DNA of 64,000 nucleotides, taken from contig JAWPMT010000002.1 in assembly GCA_033344775.1 (NCBI GenBank), forward strand, positions 248,001 through 312,000. Direction: 5' to 3'. This document shows, piece by piece, positions 20,595-29,960 of this stretch. The notes under the pieces were generated by a model. That model was not told the DNA's origin and searched no databases. It was given only the letters and a program-made list of their open reading frames with translations. This stretch comes from Cytophagales bacterium (GTDB lineage Bacteria > Bacteroidota > Bacteroidia > Cytophagales > Cyclobacteriaceae). Made by a program: the position numbers and the translations under genes. Numbering within the stretch: position 1 is the stretch's first letter; every line of letters begins with the position of its first letter.

Positions 20595-21940
20595 CGGAAA
20601 AGATCATCGATAATGCCTCCGACCTGGAGAAGGAACTTACCTGGTTCAAGGAGATCCTGAAAACGCGTTCGGCGCTCAATTCGAATAAGGAGACACCCTA
20701 TAAACAGGTCGAAGAGATTGATCCGCCTTATTTCAATGGCAGTACTTCTGCTTATTCGAAATTTGTCCGCACGCACGAACTCAACTTCGACGAGCGGTTC
20801 ATCCTGATCCTGGCATTGGTACCTCATATCAAGCCGGAACTGCTGGACGCCTTTTTGGTCAAAAACAACATGACCCAAAAGATCTACACAGAATTTGGAG
20901 GGAAGACAGGAAAAGATCATGCCGGATTTTTACCTACCGGGGAGACAGCCATGTTTATCCTGGCAGGGAGAAACCTGGCCAAAAGGTTTTACCTGCAGCG
21001 ACTCTTTGAGAATGGTCATATTTTCGCGAAAGAAAGTATCCTTTGGCTTGAGGATGTTAATGGAGGAGAACCCTTCCTTAGCGGTGCACTTACCGTCTCT
21101 CAAGAATTACTGGACCTGTTTACCACCGGTGAGGTTCGGAAGCCCGTATTCAGTCAACAGTTTCCGGCGCGACTACTCACTACTCCCATGGATTGGGAAG
21201 ACCTGGTGTTGCCCAATCCCGTTCGTAATCGCATTCTGGAAATAGAGACCTGGTTGCATCATCATGAAGTGCTGATGAATGACTGGGGCATGGACAAAAA
21301 ACTGAAAGCAGGCTACCGGGCACTGTTTTATGGTCCTCCCGGAACAGGAAAGACGCTTACAGCTTCTCTGATTGGTAAAAAGATCGGAGCGGATGTCTAC
21401 CAGATAGATTTGTCCAAGGTGGTTTCCAAGTTCATTGGAGAAACGGAAAAGAACCTTTCAAGGGTGTTTGACCGGGCGGAGAATAAGGACTGGATCCTGT
21501 TTTTTGATGAAGCGGAAGCCTTGTTCGGAAAGCGAACATCAGTGAATGATGCCCATGACCGATACGCCAATCAGGAAGTGGCCTATCTGCTACAAAGAAT
21601 CGAGGACTACAATGGATTGGTGATCCTGGCTTCCAACCTCAGGTCGAACCTTGACGATGCATTTACCCGCCGTTTCCAGACCATGGTACATTTCCCTGTT
21701 CCTAAACCTGAAGAGCGAATGAAGCTTTGGAAGCAGGGATTTCCGGCAGTAGCAGCACTTGAATCACGCATTGATCTTAGGGACATTTCTAAGAAGTATG
21801 AATTGGCCGGTGGATCCATCATCAACATTGTGCAATACTGCTCCTTGATGGCTTTGAAAAGAGAAGATCAGACCATCCGATTGCAGGACATCATCGAAGG
21901 AGTCCGACGAGAATTTCATAAAAGTGGCATGACCCTATAA
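20588..21940 (+). CDS. eCIS AAA+ ATPase (Afp15-like)
   Basis: 450 aa. Walker A GPPGTGKT at residues 249-256, Walker B ILFFDEAEALFG around Asp307-Glu308, and a second-region motif with ASNLRSNLDDAFTRRFQTMV (sensor 1 and arginine fingers). The N-terminal ~200 residues are the helical domain typical of Afp15-type ATPases. These are needed for assembly of the extracellular particle and are not ClpV-type sheath recyclers. The gene overlaps the tape-measure gene by 7 bp and is followed 11 bp later by the DUF4157 protein, marking the switch from structural to cargo-type genes. Confidence 0.93.
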   Translation: MVTEKIIDNASDLEKELTWFKEILKTRSALNSNKETPYKQVEEIDPPYFNGSTSAYSKFVRTHELNFDERFILILALVPHIKPELLDAFLVKNNMTQKIYTEFGGKTGKDHAGFLPTGETAMFILAGRNLAKRFYLQRLFENGHIFAKESILWLEDVNGGEPFLSGALTVSQELLDLFTTGEVRKPVFSQQFPARLLTTPMDWEDLVLPNPVRNRILEIETWLHHHEVLMNDWGMDKKLKAGYRALFYGPPGTGKTLTASLIGKKIGADVYQIDLSKVVSKFIGETEKNLSRVFDRAENKDWILFFDEAEALFGKRTSVNDAHDRYANQEVAYLLQRIEDYNGLVILASNLRSNLDDAFTRRFQTMVHFPVPKPEERMKLWKQGFPAVAALESRIDLRDISKKYELAGGSIINIVQYCSLMALKREDQTIRLQDIIEGVRREFHKSGMTL

Positions 21941-21951
21941 CGATTCATCAT

Positions 21952-24072
21952 ATGGCAAGAGGTATCATTAGGAGAAAATCAATAGAAACAGTGGTCCAAC
22001 CAAAACTTAAGGTAGGACAACCTGGAGATAAATATGAGCAGGAAGCCGATGCTATGGCTGATCGGGTTGTGTCCTATACAGCCCCCAATGCAGCAGTTCA
22101 GATGGCCCCATCGGACGAAGATTCCGTGGCGATGAAGACGGGAGAAGAAACGGTGAACATGCAAGCAGAGGAAGAACAAGTAGCCATGAGTCGTGAGGAT
22201 GAAAGCCAGGTTTCCATGAAAGAAGACGTGGAAGTGGACATGATGGCAGATGAAGAACAAGTCGCTGCCAAAGAGGAAGATAAAGTGGAAATGAAGGAGG
22301 ATGAGGTATCAATGAAAGAGGATCCGGAGGAGGATTCAGCACAGGTTTCGCTCAAAGAAAAAGATGATGTCTCCATGAAAAAAGAGGATGACGTCTCGAT
22401 GAAGGAAGACGAGAAGGTGGATATGATGACGGACGAGGAGCAGGTCGCCACAAAGGAAGATGATGAAATGGCCATGAAAGAAGATGAGGACGTTTCAATG
22501 AAGGAAGAGGAAGGAGTGGATATGACGAAGGATGAAGAAATGCAGATGAAATGTGCTTCCTGTGAAAATGAAAAAGCAAGAATGAAACCAGCCATTCAAA
22601 CCAGTACAGGAGGGGCACGACATGCCGCTTCGGATGTTGCCCAGCGAATTTCTCAAACTCGGGGAGGAGGTATGGCCATGAGCCAACAAACAACCCAGGA
22701 GATGGGGCAGAAAATGGGTGCGGATTTTAGTTCTGTTCGGATTCATAAAGATGAGCAGGCAGCACAATTGAACAGTGATCTCGGTTCCAAAGCCTTTGCG
22801 GTAGGCAAGGATGTTTACTTTAATCAGGGAGAATATAACCCCGGAACCAAAAAAGGTAAGCACTTACTGGCACACGAGTTGACGCATACTATGCAGCAAG
22901 GAGCCGTCCGGAATACAGCACCGGCAACAACTGGAGCACCTGGATTACAACAGGCGGAAGACCTGGCTTCATCAAGGTTTTCCGGTAACCGATACCTGGA
23001 AACAGTCTTTGATGGAAGGTCTTCATTTAGTCAAAAAAGAAACAAGAAGGGCCGCCATGTTCGATTGGTACAGCAAGCTTTATTGGCTCAAGGATATTCA
23101 CTGCCCGTTCATGGAGCGGATAGTGATTTCGGACAAGAAACCGAAGAGGCGGTACGGGCTTTTCAGATCGATCATGGCACTGCTATCGATGGAGTGGTTG
23201 GAAAGAATACCTTACGATTATTGGATATGGATATATCTGGCGGAACTGTTTCTACTGGTCCCGCTCCAACTCCGGTTCCCGCTACGGCGGCTTTTTCGGA
23301 AGCAGCCAACGAAACTTTTGCAGGATATGACGCTTCCGCAGCGCCGAATTGGTTAGTCGTTCCGGTTAATGGAAGACGGAGGGCAGATGTAGCTATCACT
23401 CCTGCTGGTACCGTGCCGACTTACGTGAGTGATACGCCAGGAGTAGCTACTGTTCATACAACCGATGATGGAATCGTCGTAACGGGTGTTGGAGTAGGTA
23501 CCGCGAATATTACCGCCAGGAACGGACCTACGATCCTGGCAACACTACGCGTATCCGTAAAAGCTCAAATTGATAGGAGTGTGGCTTTTCACTATGTTTC
23601 AGATTCAAGAGCCGCGGCGGCAGGAGGTCCTCATAGCTCCAACGGTGCGCCTTCAGGTGATGAGATGAGATCGCTACTCAATCGTGTATGGCACAGGCAG
23701 GCCAATATTCGTTTCACCGATGCGGGTTTCCATAATGTCGTGGTGCCTGGAGATCTGGGCGCAGCAGTGGAGTGGCAAACTGCACTGGGAGGTGGTGAGT
23801 GGCATACCGTTACTGCAACGGGAACCGGAGCTGATTACAACGTTTTCCGAGTTTGGGATTACCTGCAAGACGGAAGAGGTACCAATGGTGGAGCTAATCT
23901 CGGCAATAATACCATGATCGCTGATGCGACTTGTGGCGACGGCTGGGGACTGCCACATGAAGCCGGGCATTATTTAGGATTAGGACATGGGACAGCCTTC
24001 ATTATGACCCCTTGTGGAGCCCGTGCGGACCAGCGAGTAAGTAAGGCGCAAGTAGATACAGTCAACCCTTAA
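21952..24072 (+). CDS. DUF4157 (eCIS core domain) protein with PG-binding, Ig-like and metzincin protease domains
   Basis: 706 aa, a probable eCIS cargo. Domains in order: DUF4157 N-part (GDKYEQEADAMADRVV); an acidic repetitive insert of VSMKEDE-type units (about residues 50-200) with a CASC motif; the DUF4157 helical core with HELTH (308-312); a peptidoglycan-binding-1 domain (about 362-425); a Big_2-like Ig fold (about 465-540); and a C-terminal metalloprotease domain with HEAGHYLGLGH (669-679) and a Met-turn I-M-T at 684-686, the metzincin signature HExxHxxGxxH. DUF4157 is strongly associated with eCIS loci and effectors. The modular C-terminus suggests a delivered protease. The target is unknown; peptidoglycan or surface binding is inferred from the middle domains. 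Confidence 0.88.
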   Translation: MARGIIRRKSIETVVQPKLKVGQPGDKYEQEADAMADRVVSYTAPNAAVQMAPSDEDSVAMKTGEETVNMQAEEEQVAMSREDESQVSMKEDVEVDMMADEEQVAAKEEDKVEMKEDEVSMKEDPEEDSAQVSLKEKDDVSMKKEDDVSMKEDEKVDMMTDEEQVATKEDDEMAMKEDEDVSMKEEEGVDMTKDEEMQMKCASCENEKARMKPAIQTSTGGARHAASDVAQRISQTRGGGMAMSQQTTQEMGQKMGADFSSVRIHKDEQAAQLNSDLGSKAFAVGKDVYFNQGEYNPGTKKGKHLLAHELTHTMQQGAVRNTAPATTGAPGLQQAEDLASSRFSGNRYLETVFDGRSSFSQKRNKKGRHVRLVQQALLAQGYSLPVHGADSDFGQETEEAVRAFQIDHGTAIDGVVGKNTLRLLDMDISGGTVSTGPAPTPVPATAAFSEAANETFAGYDASAAPNWLVVPVNGRRRADVAITPAGTVPTYVSDTPGVATVHTTDDGIVVTGVGVGTANITARNGPTILATLRVSVKAQIDRSVAFHYVSDSRAAAAGGPHSSNGAPSGDEMRSLLNRVWHRQANIRFTDAGFHNVVVPGDLGAAVEWQTALGGGEWHTVTATGTGADYNVFRVWDYLQDGRGTNGGANLGNNTMIADATCGDGWGLPHEAGHYLGLGHGTAFIMTPCGARADQRVSKAQVDTVNP

Positions 24073-24083
24073 AGCTATTTGGA

Positions 24084-24899
24084 ATGGAACAGTTAATGGT
24101 AGAAAATATAGCAACCGTAAAATGGGAGCGATATGCGTCTCATCGTGAGAAAACCTCACAGCTGATCACAGCACTGATCAGGCCGGAGCCTGTAAAATCA
24201 ATGGCTATTTTAGGTGCCGGGTCCGGCCTGGACCTGGAGTTGGCACAATGGCAATCGTTACTTGATCAGATCACACTTATTGATATCAATGGTCAATTAT
24301 TGGATGATGCTTCCGCTGTGCATCCGCTGGTTGATTTTTCCAAAGTAGAGCAGCTGGGAGCCATCGACTTTACTGGCTTATATGATCGCCTCGACCAGCC
24401 TGGAACAATGAATGATTGGGTGGCCGCTGCTGCAAAACCCACAAAGATTACCGACCGGACTTTTGATCTGGTTGTTTCTGATGCTGTATTTTCAGAAATG
24501 ATCAACATGATCCATCCTTCAATTCCCGAAGGAGATCTAAGTATGTTGATACGGACACTTCGTAAAAAGCACTTGAATGATTTGTTGTCCCTACTGAACC
24601 CCGGAGGAGTCCTGGTGTTCATAACTGACCTGGTTTCTACGGCTTCCGCACCCGATTTACTTCAGTGGCCTGAAGATCAATTGAACTTGATGATGGAAAA
24701 ATTATTGATTGACCAAAATTTCTTTGCAGGCTGCAATCCCTATGCCATCGTCAATGATTGCGAAAATGATACTGCCCTTATTGAAAACATATCCAGGATT
24801 GAACTCACAAAGCCCTGGTTATGGCGGGTTCACGATCATCAGTTGAACCTGGTTTATGCCCTGGTAATGCACAAGAATCCTATTGAAGAAACCTCTTAG
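24084..24899 (+). CDS. SAM-dependent methyltransferase-like protein in the eCIS cargo region
   Basis: 271 aa. The Rossmann nucleotide-binding loop AILGAGSGLDLE (residues 41-52), a following acidic strand end (ITLIDINGQ), and a later FDLVVSDAVFSE motif support a class I methyltransferase fold. The spacing after DFSKVEQLGAIDF also fits. The substrate is not evident. It lies 11 bp after the protease-effector gene and 18 bp before the giant toxin-like gene, so it is part of the same transcription unit. It could modify a cargo or structural protein, or be an effector itself. A housekeeping function is unlikely from the context. Exact family not recognised. Confidence 0.7.
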   Translation: MEQLMVENIATVKWERYASHREKTSQLITALIRPEPVKSMAILGAGSGLDLELAQWQSLLDQITLIDINGQLLDDASAVHPLVDFSKVEQLGAIDFTGLYDRLDQPGTMNDWVAAAAKPTKITDRTFDLVVSDAVFSEMINMIHPSIPEGDLSMLIRTLRKKHLNDLLSLLNPGGVLVFITDLVSTASAPDLLQWPEDQLNLMMEKLLIDQNFFAGCNPYAIVNDCENDTALIENISRIELTKPWLWRVHDHQLNLVYALVMHKNPIEETS

Positions 24900-24917
24900 A
24901 TAAAGTAAATACGTCAT

Positions 24918-27900
24918 ATGCCCATAGCAGCCGAACCGACCGTAGCGCCTCAGCATTCACCTCATGGTGAGCAGGATTCGGCTGTGATTTCTCCGGAGAT
25001 AGATATCCAGGGAGAGCCCTTTCAAGAGACCCAGACAACAACTACCGAACAAACCTCAACTACACCTACAACTGCTACGATTGAACCCGTTGTTGCATCG
25101 CCTATGGAAGTGGCTCCAATGGTGGCAGGTCCAGCGGCCGTTGCACCCATGGAGGGAAACCTGACAACAGAAGATGAAGCAGGTGTCGCAGCAGAACAGG
25201 AAGCACCGGCACAGGAATTTTCGTCCGGTGACAGTAGCGCGCCTCCTTCAGACGCGGATGCTCCGCCAAGTGCCCCTTCTGATGTCGGTGGATCAGGTGG
25301 TGGAGACGCAGGAGCCTCAGATGGGGATACAGAACCAACAGCAGAGGCTGAACAAACTAAATCAGAGGAAGAAGAGCAGGAAGGAAAAGAAGAAACAGGT
25401 GCAGCAGGTGACGCACCGGAGGGACCTGTTCATACCACGCCACGTACCCCGGAGGAAGATCCAAATTTCCAGGCTGCCGTCGCTCGAAAGGACGATACAG
25501 TTACGGAACAACAAACACATGAAGAACCTGCTGCCGCAGCTGGGGCCGCACAAGCTTCTTCCACTTCTCCTGCGAATGAACGAGAAAGTATGGCGGAAGC
25601 CGGGCAGGTAAATGAGATGGATCAGGAAGAACCTGGTGTGTTTGATGCTGCATCCTTCAAAGCCATGCTGATGGAGGCCATTGCTGCCATACTTCCTAAG
25701 AACAATGATGAGGCGGATAAGTTTGCCGATAGTGGTAAGGTAGACAAGGTGAAGAATAAGGCCACTAGTCAAGTGGAGTCTGAGAAGGAGAGTGCGGCTG
25801 GAGACATTGAGCAGAAGACCCAGGAAGAACCAGACACCAACAGCGTTCCCGAGCGCCAGGTACAGCCGCTTGCCCCCCAAGATCCGGGACCAGCACCAGT
25901 AGATATTGCCGCTGGTAGTGCCATGCCTCCGACCAGGGGAGCGGCAGAAGTGAATGCCCCACTTGACCAAAACGTCGATGAGGTTGAGCAAGCAAAGGCA
26001 GATGCGGAAGTAACGGATGAACAACTGCTCAGGGGAAATGAACCTTCTTTTACTGATGCAGTAAATAAGTCGGACGAAGCGAAGCAGCATGCACATGAGG
26101 CCCCGGTTCAATTCCGACAGCAAGAGCAGGAAACCCTGGCCAGTAGCGAGGCAGGCGCTCAGGCAGCAGGTGAATCACAGCTGACTGCTATGCATCACGA
26201 CCGTACCGGAGTAATGGCGCAGGTGTCAGCCGATCAGCAGAATACGGCCACCAGTGATACTTCTGTGCGCCAGAAGGTAGCAGATCACATCAATGGCATT
26301 TATGAACAAACCAAAACAGATGTAGAAGACATCCTTACCACGCTCGATACTTCGGTTGAAACCATGTTTGACAAAGCCGCGGATAAGGCTACCAATGCTT
26401 TTGAGAACCTGGTAGATCGCCGCATGTCTGCTTACAAGTCCCGGCGTTACTCTGGTTTGATAGGGAAAGGTCGATGGGTCAAAGACTTATTCGCCGGACT
26501 TCCTGATGAAGCGAATCGTTTCTTTACGGAAGGAAGAAACCTCTATCTGGAGATCATGGATGGAGAGTTGACCCTCATCGCTGAACATGTGGCCAAAGAA
26601 TTGACAGCTGCCAAGACCCGCATCCAGAAAGGGAAGCAGGATATTCAGGATTATGTGGTGAGCTTGCCTAAGAACCTTCAGCAGGAAGGGAAAGAGGCAG
26701 CTGATGCGATCAATAGTAAGTTCGATGAGTTGAAAGAGAGTGTGATCGCCAAAGGAGAAGAACTGGTAGATACGATCGCCGGCATGTACCAGGAAAGCCT
26801 GGAGGCCGTCGATGCTCGCATTGAAGAAATGAAGGCAGCGAACAGGGGCTTGATCGATATGGCCCTTGGAGCACTGATTGGGGTTATTGAGACCATATTG
26901 AAGATCAAGAACTTGTTGTTCGAACTGCTGGCAGCAGCACTGGAAGTGATAGGGACCATTATTTCTGATCCAATTGGCTTCCTCAGCAACCTGATTGAGG
27001 GCGTCAAGCAGGGCATTAACAACTTCTTTTCCAACATCCTCAATAATGTGATGACGGGCCTCATTGAATGGCTTACCGGCTCACTAGGGAATGTAGGGAT
27101 CACCATGCCCGACAACCTGTTCAGTCTTAGTGGCATCTTTGATCTGGTCACGCAGATCCTGGGGCTCACCTGGGATTACTTCCGGGACAAAGCCGTGAAA
27201 ATGTTAGGTGAGCCTCTGGTCTCGGCTATGGAGACAGGTTTTGAACTGTTCCAGATTATCCGGAAAGATGGAGTGGCTGGACTTTGGGAGCACATCAAAG
27301 AGCAGTTTACCGACCTGAAAGAGATGGTCATGGATGCCATTCGTGACATGATTGTGACCAAGGTTATTGAAGCAGGGATCAAATGGATATTAGGGCTGTT
27401 GAATCCGGCAGGTGCTTTCATCAAAGCCGCAATGCTGATCATCGATGTGGTGAAGTTCTTTGTTGAGCGAGCGGCTCAGATCTTTGAATTGGTTCAAGCT
27501 TTTATCGAAGGGATCAAAGCAGTCGCCAGTGGCAATGTTAGTGCGGTAGCTAAGGCCATTGAGAAGGCCCTGGTCAAAGCTATTCCGGTGCTGATAGGAT
27601 TCCTGGCAGCATTAGTCGGGGTGACTGGTCTTACCAGCAAAGTGCAGAAGATCATCAAGAAAGTCCGGAAACGCATCGATAAAGCGATCAATAAGATCAT
27701 TAAGAAGGCGAAGCGGGCTTTCAAGAACTTGGTGAAGAAAGGGAAGAAGAAGGTGAAGGGAGCGGTTCAGCGTCTGTTGAATTGGTGGAAGAAAGACAAG
27801 AAGTTCAAAGATAAAAAGGGAAAAGATCATCGACTTTATTTCAAAGGCAAAGGGAAAAAAGCAAAACTTTATGTGAGGAGTAAGGAAAAGCCTTTGGAAG

Positions 27901-29222
27901 ATAAAATAAAGGCATTAAAGAAAGATCCGGATCCGGTAAAGAGTGGAGTGGCAACGACACTTGAAATTAAATACAATAGCTTAATAAGTGAGATACAGAC
28001 GAAATCTGAAAGAGACCTAACAGAAGCAGAACAAAAAGCCTTTCAAACTAAGATTGCGAAAGGGTTGCAGGAAATAAGCGAAGACCTAAAGAAAGTGATG
28101 GATGATGAATCTGAGTTGCCACCTTCTGCAGTTACCTATCAAAAAGATGGACAAAAGGCAGGAAGTGTAACTGCCTGGCCATTGACGAATAAGCCCGGTA
28201 ATACCAAGGGTACTAAACCAGGTGAAGAACCTCCAGGATGGGATCATGTAAGGTCTTTTGATGAAGTCAAAGATGAAAAAGCCAGTAAGAAGAGAGGTAA
28301 GACTATTTACACCATCCCCAACTGGGTTCGTTTTCATATCCTAAATCAAAAACTACATGGTCCAGGTGTTAAATGGAATTTAATTCCAACATCACAGAAG
28401 GACAATATAAATTATGAGAATAAAGTAGAAGATCCAGTAAAGAAAGCTCTAAAAGCTGAACCGGAAGGAATTTTCTATTTCAAGGCCAATGTTGCTTATA
28501 GGGAACCGAAAGAAGGAGCACCCTATTATCCAAATTTCCCCGATAAAGTGCATGTAGAAGCTGGATCTTTGAATGAAAATGATCGTAAAGAAGGCACCTA
28601 CACCGAAGGTTCGAGTATTGTTAAAAAAGACTTTGACATTGAAATACCTCCTAAACCACCTAGGAATCGAGATAGTCCGCTGCCACTAATTATAATGGAA
28701 AGTGGTCGGGACCAATTGAGGACACATACAAAGTTTAAATCAGAAGCTTATTACATTGTTGCGGCACCAGCATCAATCAACACAGTATTGGGATTCAAAA
28801 ATTATTTTTTAAGGAGCAAAGGCCGATTAAGTTTCGATACCACAATTTCTTATTTACGAAAAGTAGCCGATAGTCTGGGTGATGTGAAATCTAAAGAGGA
28901 TGGGACTACAATCATTAGAAAAGTTAGCTTCTTTGAGGAAGGTGAGAATGAATCTCTGATGAGAGGGAAAATAAATCAAGTTGTCAGATCTATGGAACGA
29001 TTTGACGAACAATATAGCTATGATAAATATTTAGCTTTACGAGACGAAGTGATGGAGAACAAAGGGCTTAATAAAGGGCAGATTCGAACTCAATTAGCTG
29101 CAGCGATGACTTCAGCAGGTATTCCTTTGACAGCTAATGGTATACGTGATTGGTATAGATCGAATCCAAGCCCTTATCACATGAAAGTTGTATTCCAGAA
29201 ACTCAGAGAAATGAAAAGATAA
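24918..29222 (+). CDS. Giant eCIS toxin-like protein with nuclease-like C-terminal region
   Basis: 1434 aa. Residues 1-240 are Ala/Pro/Glu/Thr-rich and acidic, likely disordered. A long helical region follows (about 240-640), then amphipathic hydrophobic helices (about 650-910, e.g. LLFELLAAALEVIGTIISDP) and a very Lys-rich stretch (about 905-990). The C-terminal ~430 residues contain RFHILNQKLHGPGVKWNLIP (residues 1138-1157). This resembles the H-N-L-H-G-P-G type block at the C-terminus of Bacteroidota eCIS/polymorphic toxins, where I recall it as nuclease-like, but this assignment is tentative. From about 27,850 on the DNA is more A+T-rich than the first part, suggesting an exchanged toxin domain. 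A small gene follows at +21 bp, as expected for an immunity partner. Confidence 0.7.
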   Translation: MPIAAEPTVAPQHSPHGEQDSAVISPEIDIQGEPFQETQTTTTEQTSTTPTTATIEPVVASPMEVAPMVAGPAAVAPMEGNLTTEDEAGVAAEQEAPAQEFSSGDSSAPPSDADAPPSAPSDVGGSGGGDAGASDGDTEPTAEAEQTKSEEEEQEGKEETGAAGDAPEGPVHTTPRTPEEDPNFQAAVARKDDTVTEQQTHEEPAAAAGAAQASSTSPANERESMAEAGQVNEMDQEEPGVFDAASFKAMLMEAIAAILPKNNDEADKFADSGKVDKVKNKATSQVESEKESAAGDIEQKTQEEPDTNSVPERQVQPLAPQDPGPAPVDIAAGSAMPPTRGAAEVNAPLDQNVDEVEQAKADAEVTDEQLLRGNEPSFTDAVNKSDEAKQHAHEAPVQFRQQEQETLASSEAGAQAAGESQLTAMHHDRTGVMAQVSADQQNTATSDTSVRQKVADHINGIYEQTKTDVEDILTTLDTSVETMFDKAADKATNAFENLVDRRMSAYKSRRYSGLIGKGRWVKDLFAGLPDEANRFFTEGRNLYLEIMDGELTLIAEHVAKELTAAKTRIQKGKQDIQDYVVSLPKNLQQEGKEAADAINSKFDELKESVIAKGEELVDTIAGMYQESLEAVDARIEEMKAANRGLIDMALGALIGVIETILKIKNLLFELLAAALEVIGTIISDPIGFLSNLIEGVKQGINNFFSNILNNVMTGLIEWLTGSLGNVGITMPDNLFSLSGIFDLVTQILGLTWDYFRDKAVKMLGEPLVSAMETGFELFQIIRKDGVAGLWEHIKEQFTDLKEMVMDAIRDMIVTKVIEAGIKWILGLLNPAGAFIKAAMLIIDVVKFFVERAAQIFELVQAFIEGIKAVASGNVSAVAKAIEKALVKAIPVLIGFLAALVGVTGLTSKVQKIIKKVRKRIDKAINKIIKKAKRAFKNLVKKGKKKVKGAVQRLLNWWKKDKKFKDKKGKDHRLYFKGKGKKAKLYVRSKEKPLEDKIKALKKDPDPVKSGVATTLEIKYNSLISEIQTKSERDLTEAEQKAFQTKIAKGLQEISEDLKKVMDDESELPPSAVTYQKDGQKAGSVTAWPLTNKPGNTKGTKPGEEPPGWDHVRSFDEVKDEKASKKRGKTIYTIPNWVRFHILNQKLHGPGVKWNLIPTSQKDNINYENKVEDPVKKALKAEPEGIFYFKANVAYREPKEGAPYYPNFPDKVHVEAGSLNENDRKEGTYTEGSSIVKKDFDIEIPPKPPRNRDSPLPLIIMESGRDQLRTHTKFKSEAYYIVAAPASINTVLGFKNYFLRSKGRLSFDTTISYLRKVADSLGDVKSKEDGTTIIRKVSFFEEGENESLMRGKINQVVRSMERFDEQYSYDKYLALRDEVMENKGLNKGQIRTQLAAAMTSAGIPLTANGIRDWYRSNPSPYHMKVVFQKLREMKR

Positions 29223-29242
29223 AATCTGTTATTGAAAGCGAA

Positions 29243-29662
29243 ATGAACATAGATGATTTTTTTGCTGGAATTACTGATTCCCGACTATTGGATTTACTCC
29301 TGGACTTTTTCACTCAAGAAACGGACAATGATGGGAGCGTTGCAAAGTCAAATTACACCGAATTACTGTATAGTACTGGTGTTTTGTCAATTTGTCTTGA
29401 TCAAATCCATGAGAGAGGGATAATGGCTTTTCGCTCAAGTGAGCGGTATAATACAAACTTCTTGGAGGCCATAGAATTCTTTCAACCTGGATACGCAGAG
29501 AAAGTAAAGTTGATCTTGGCAGATGATCAATATACTGAAGAAGAATTGGATGATGTGATGGTTAATTACCTGGATGTATTTCAATCCGAAATGTTGTCGC
29601 AGGTAAGATCAAAAAGAAAAGAATTTGTACCCTATCTAGATCGTATGATCCTACTTTTATAA
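29243..29662 (+). CDS. Small acidic hypothetical protein, candidate immunity protein
   Basis: 139 aa, predicted all-helical and acidic, with no signal peptide or membrane segment. No family was recognised. It starts 21 bp after the stop of the toxin-like gene and shares that gene's A+T-rich 3' composition, the arrangement expected for the immunity gene of a polymorphic toxin. That role is inference from position, size and composition only. Recognisable stretches include ERYNTNFLEAIEFFQPGYAE and a C-terminal RKEFVPYLDRMILLL. Confidence 0.6.
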   Translation: MNIDDFFAGITDSRLLDLLLDFFTQETDNDGSVAKSNYTELLYSTGVLSICLDQIHERGIMAFRSSERYNTNFLEAIEFFQPGYAEKVKLILADDQYTEEELDDVMVNYLDVFQSEMLSQVRSKRKEFVPYLDRMILLL

Positions 29663-29717
29663 AGTTTTCAATTCTAAAGATGGTTGCACAACATCAGGTG
29701 ATAAATGCGAAGAACTC

Positions 29718-29948
29718 ATGAACCCCCACATCAATAATTACCTCGAGCTGCTCTGGTATCAGTTTGAATACGACATTTACATGCTGAGCCAGCCCTGGAT
29801 GTACTATTGGCTGTTGATACCAGCGATAGGTTACCTCATCTTCTTTTTCTTCAAGTGGGTGGTACTCACCACGCCGATCTGGTTGCCACCTACAATCGTG
29901 GCGCAGGTATTCAGAGGAGGGAAGCGTGACAAACATTCGTCGAATTGA
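29718..29948 (+). CDS. Small membrane protein
   Basis: 76 aa. A single strong hydrophobic stretch of about 25-35 residues (MYYWLLIPAIGYLIFFFFKW and following VVLTTPIWLP) predicts one long or two short membrane helices, followed by a basic tail (FRGGKRDK). Starts with ATG 55 bp after the putative immunity gene, same strand, and ends 12 bp before the convergent gene. It could be the last gene of the eCIS operon or an independent gene. No family recognised; reality supported by membrane-protein composition and lack of a competing ORF. Confidence 0.6.
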   Translation: MNPHINNYLELLWYQFEYDIYMLSQPWMYYWLLIPAIGYLIFFFFKWVVLTTPIWLPPTIVAQVFRGGKRDKHSSN

Positions 29949-29960
29949 ATATCCTGATCT

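Noticed and set aside
22098-22595. Minus-strand Ser-rich 165-aa ORF
   Set aside because: It is the mirror of the MKED-type acidic repeat in the DUF4157 gene; the Ser-rich content is a codon artefact.
25362-26123. Minus-strand 253-aa ORF rich in Leu, Arg and Cys
   Set aside because: Antisense of the low-complexity acidic N-terminal part of the toxin-like gene; no start context and no recognisable domain.
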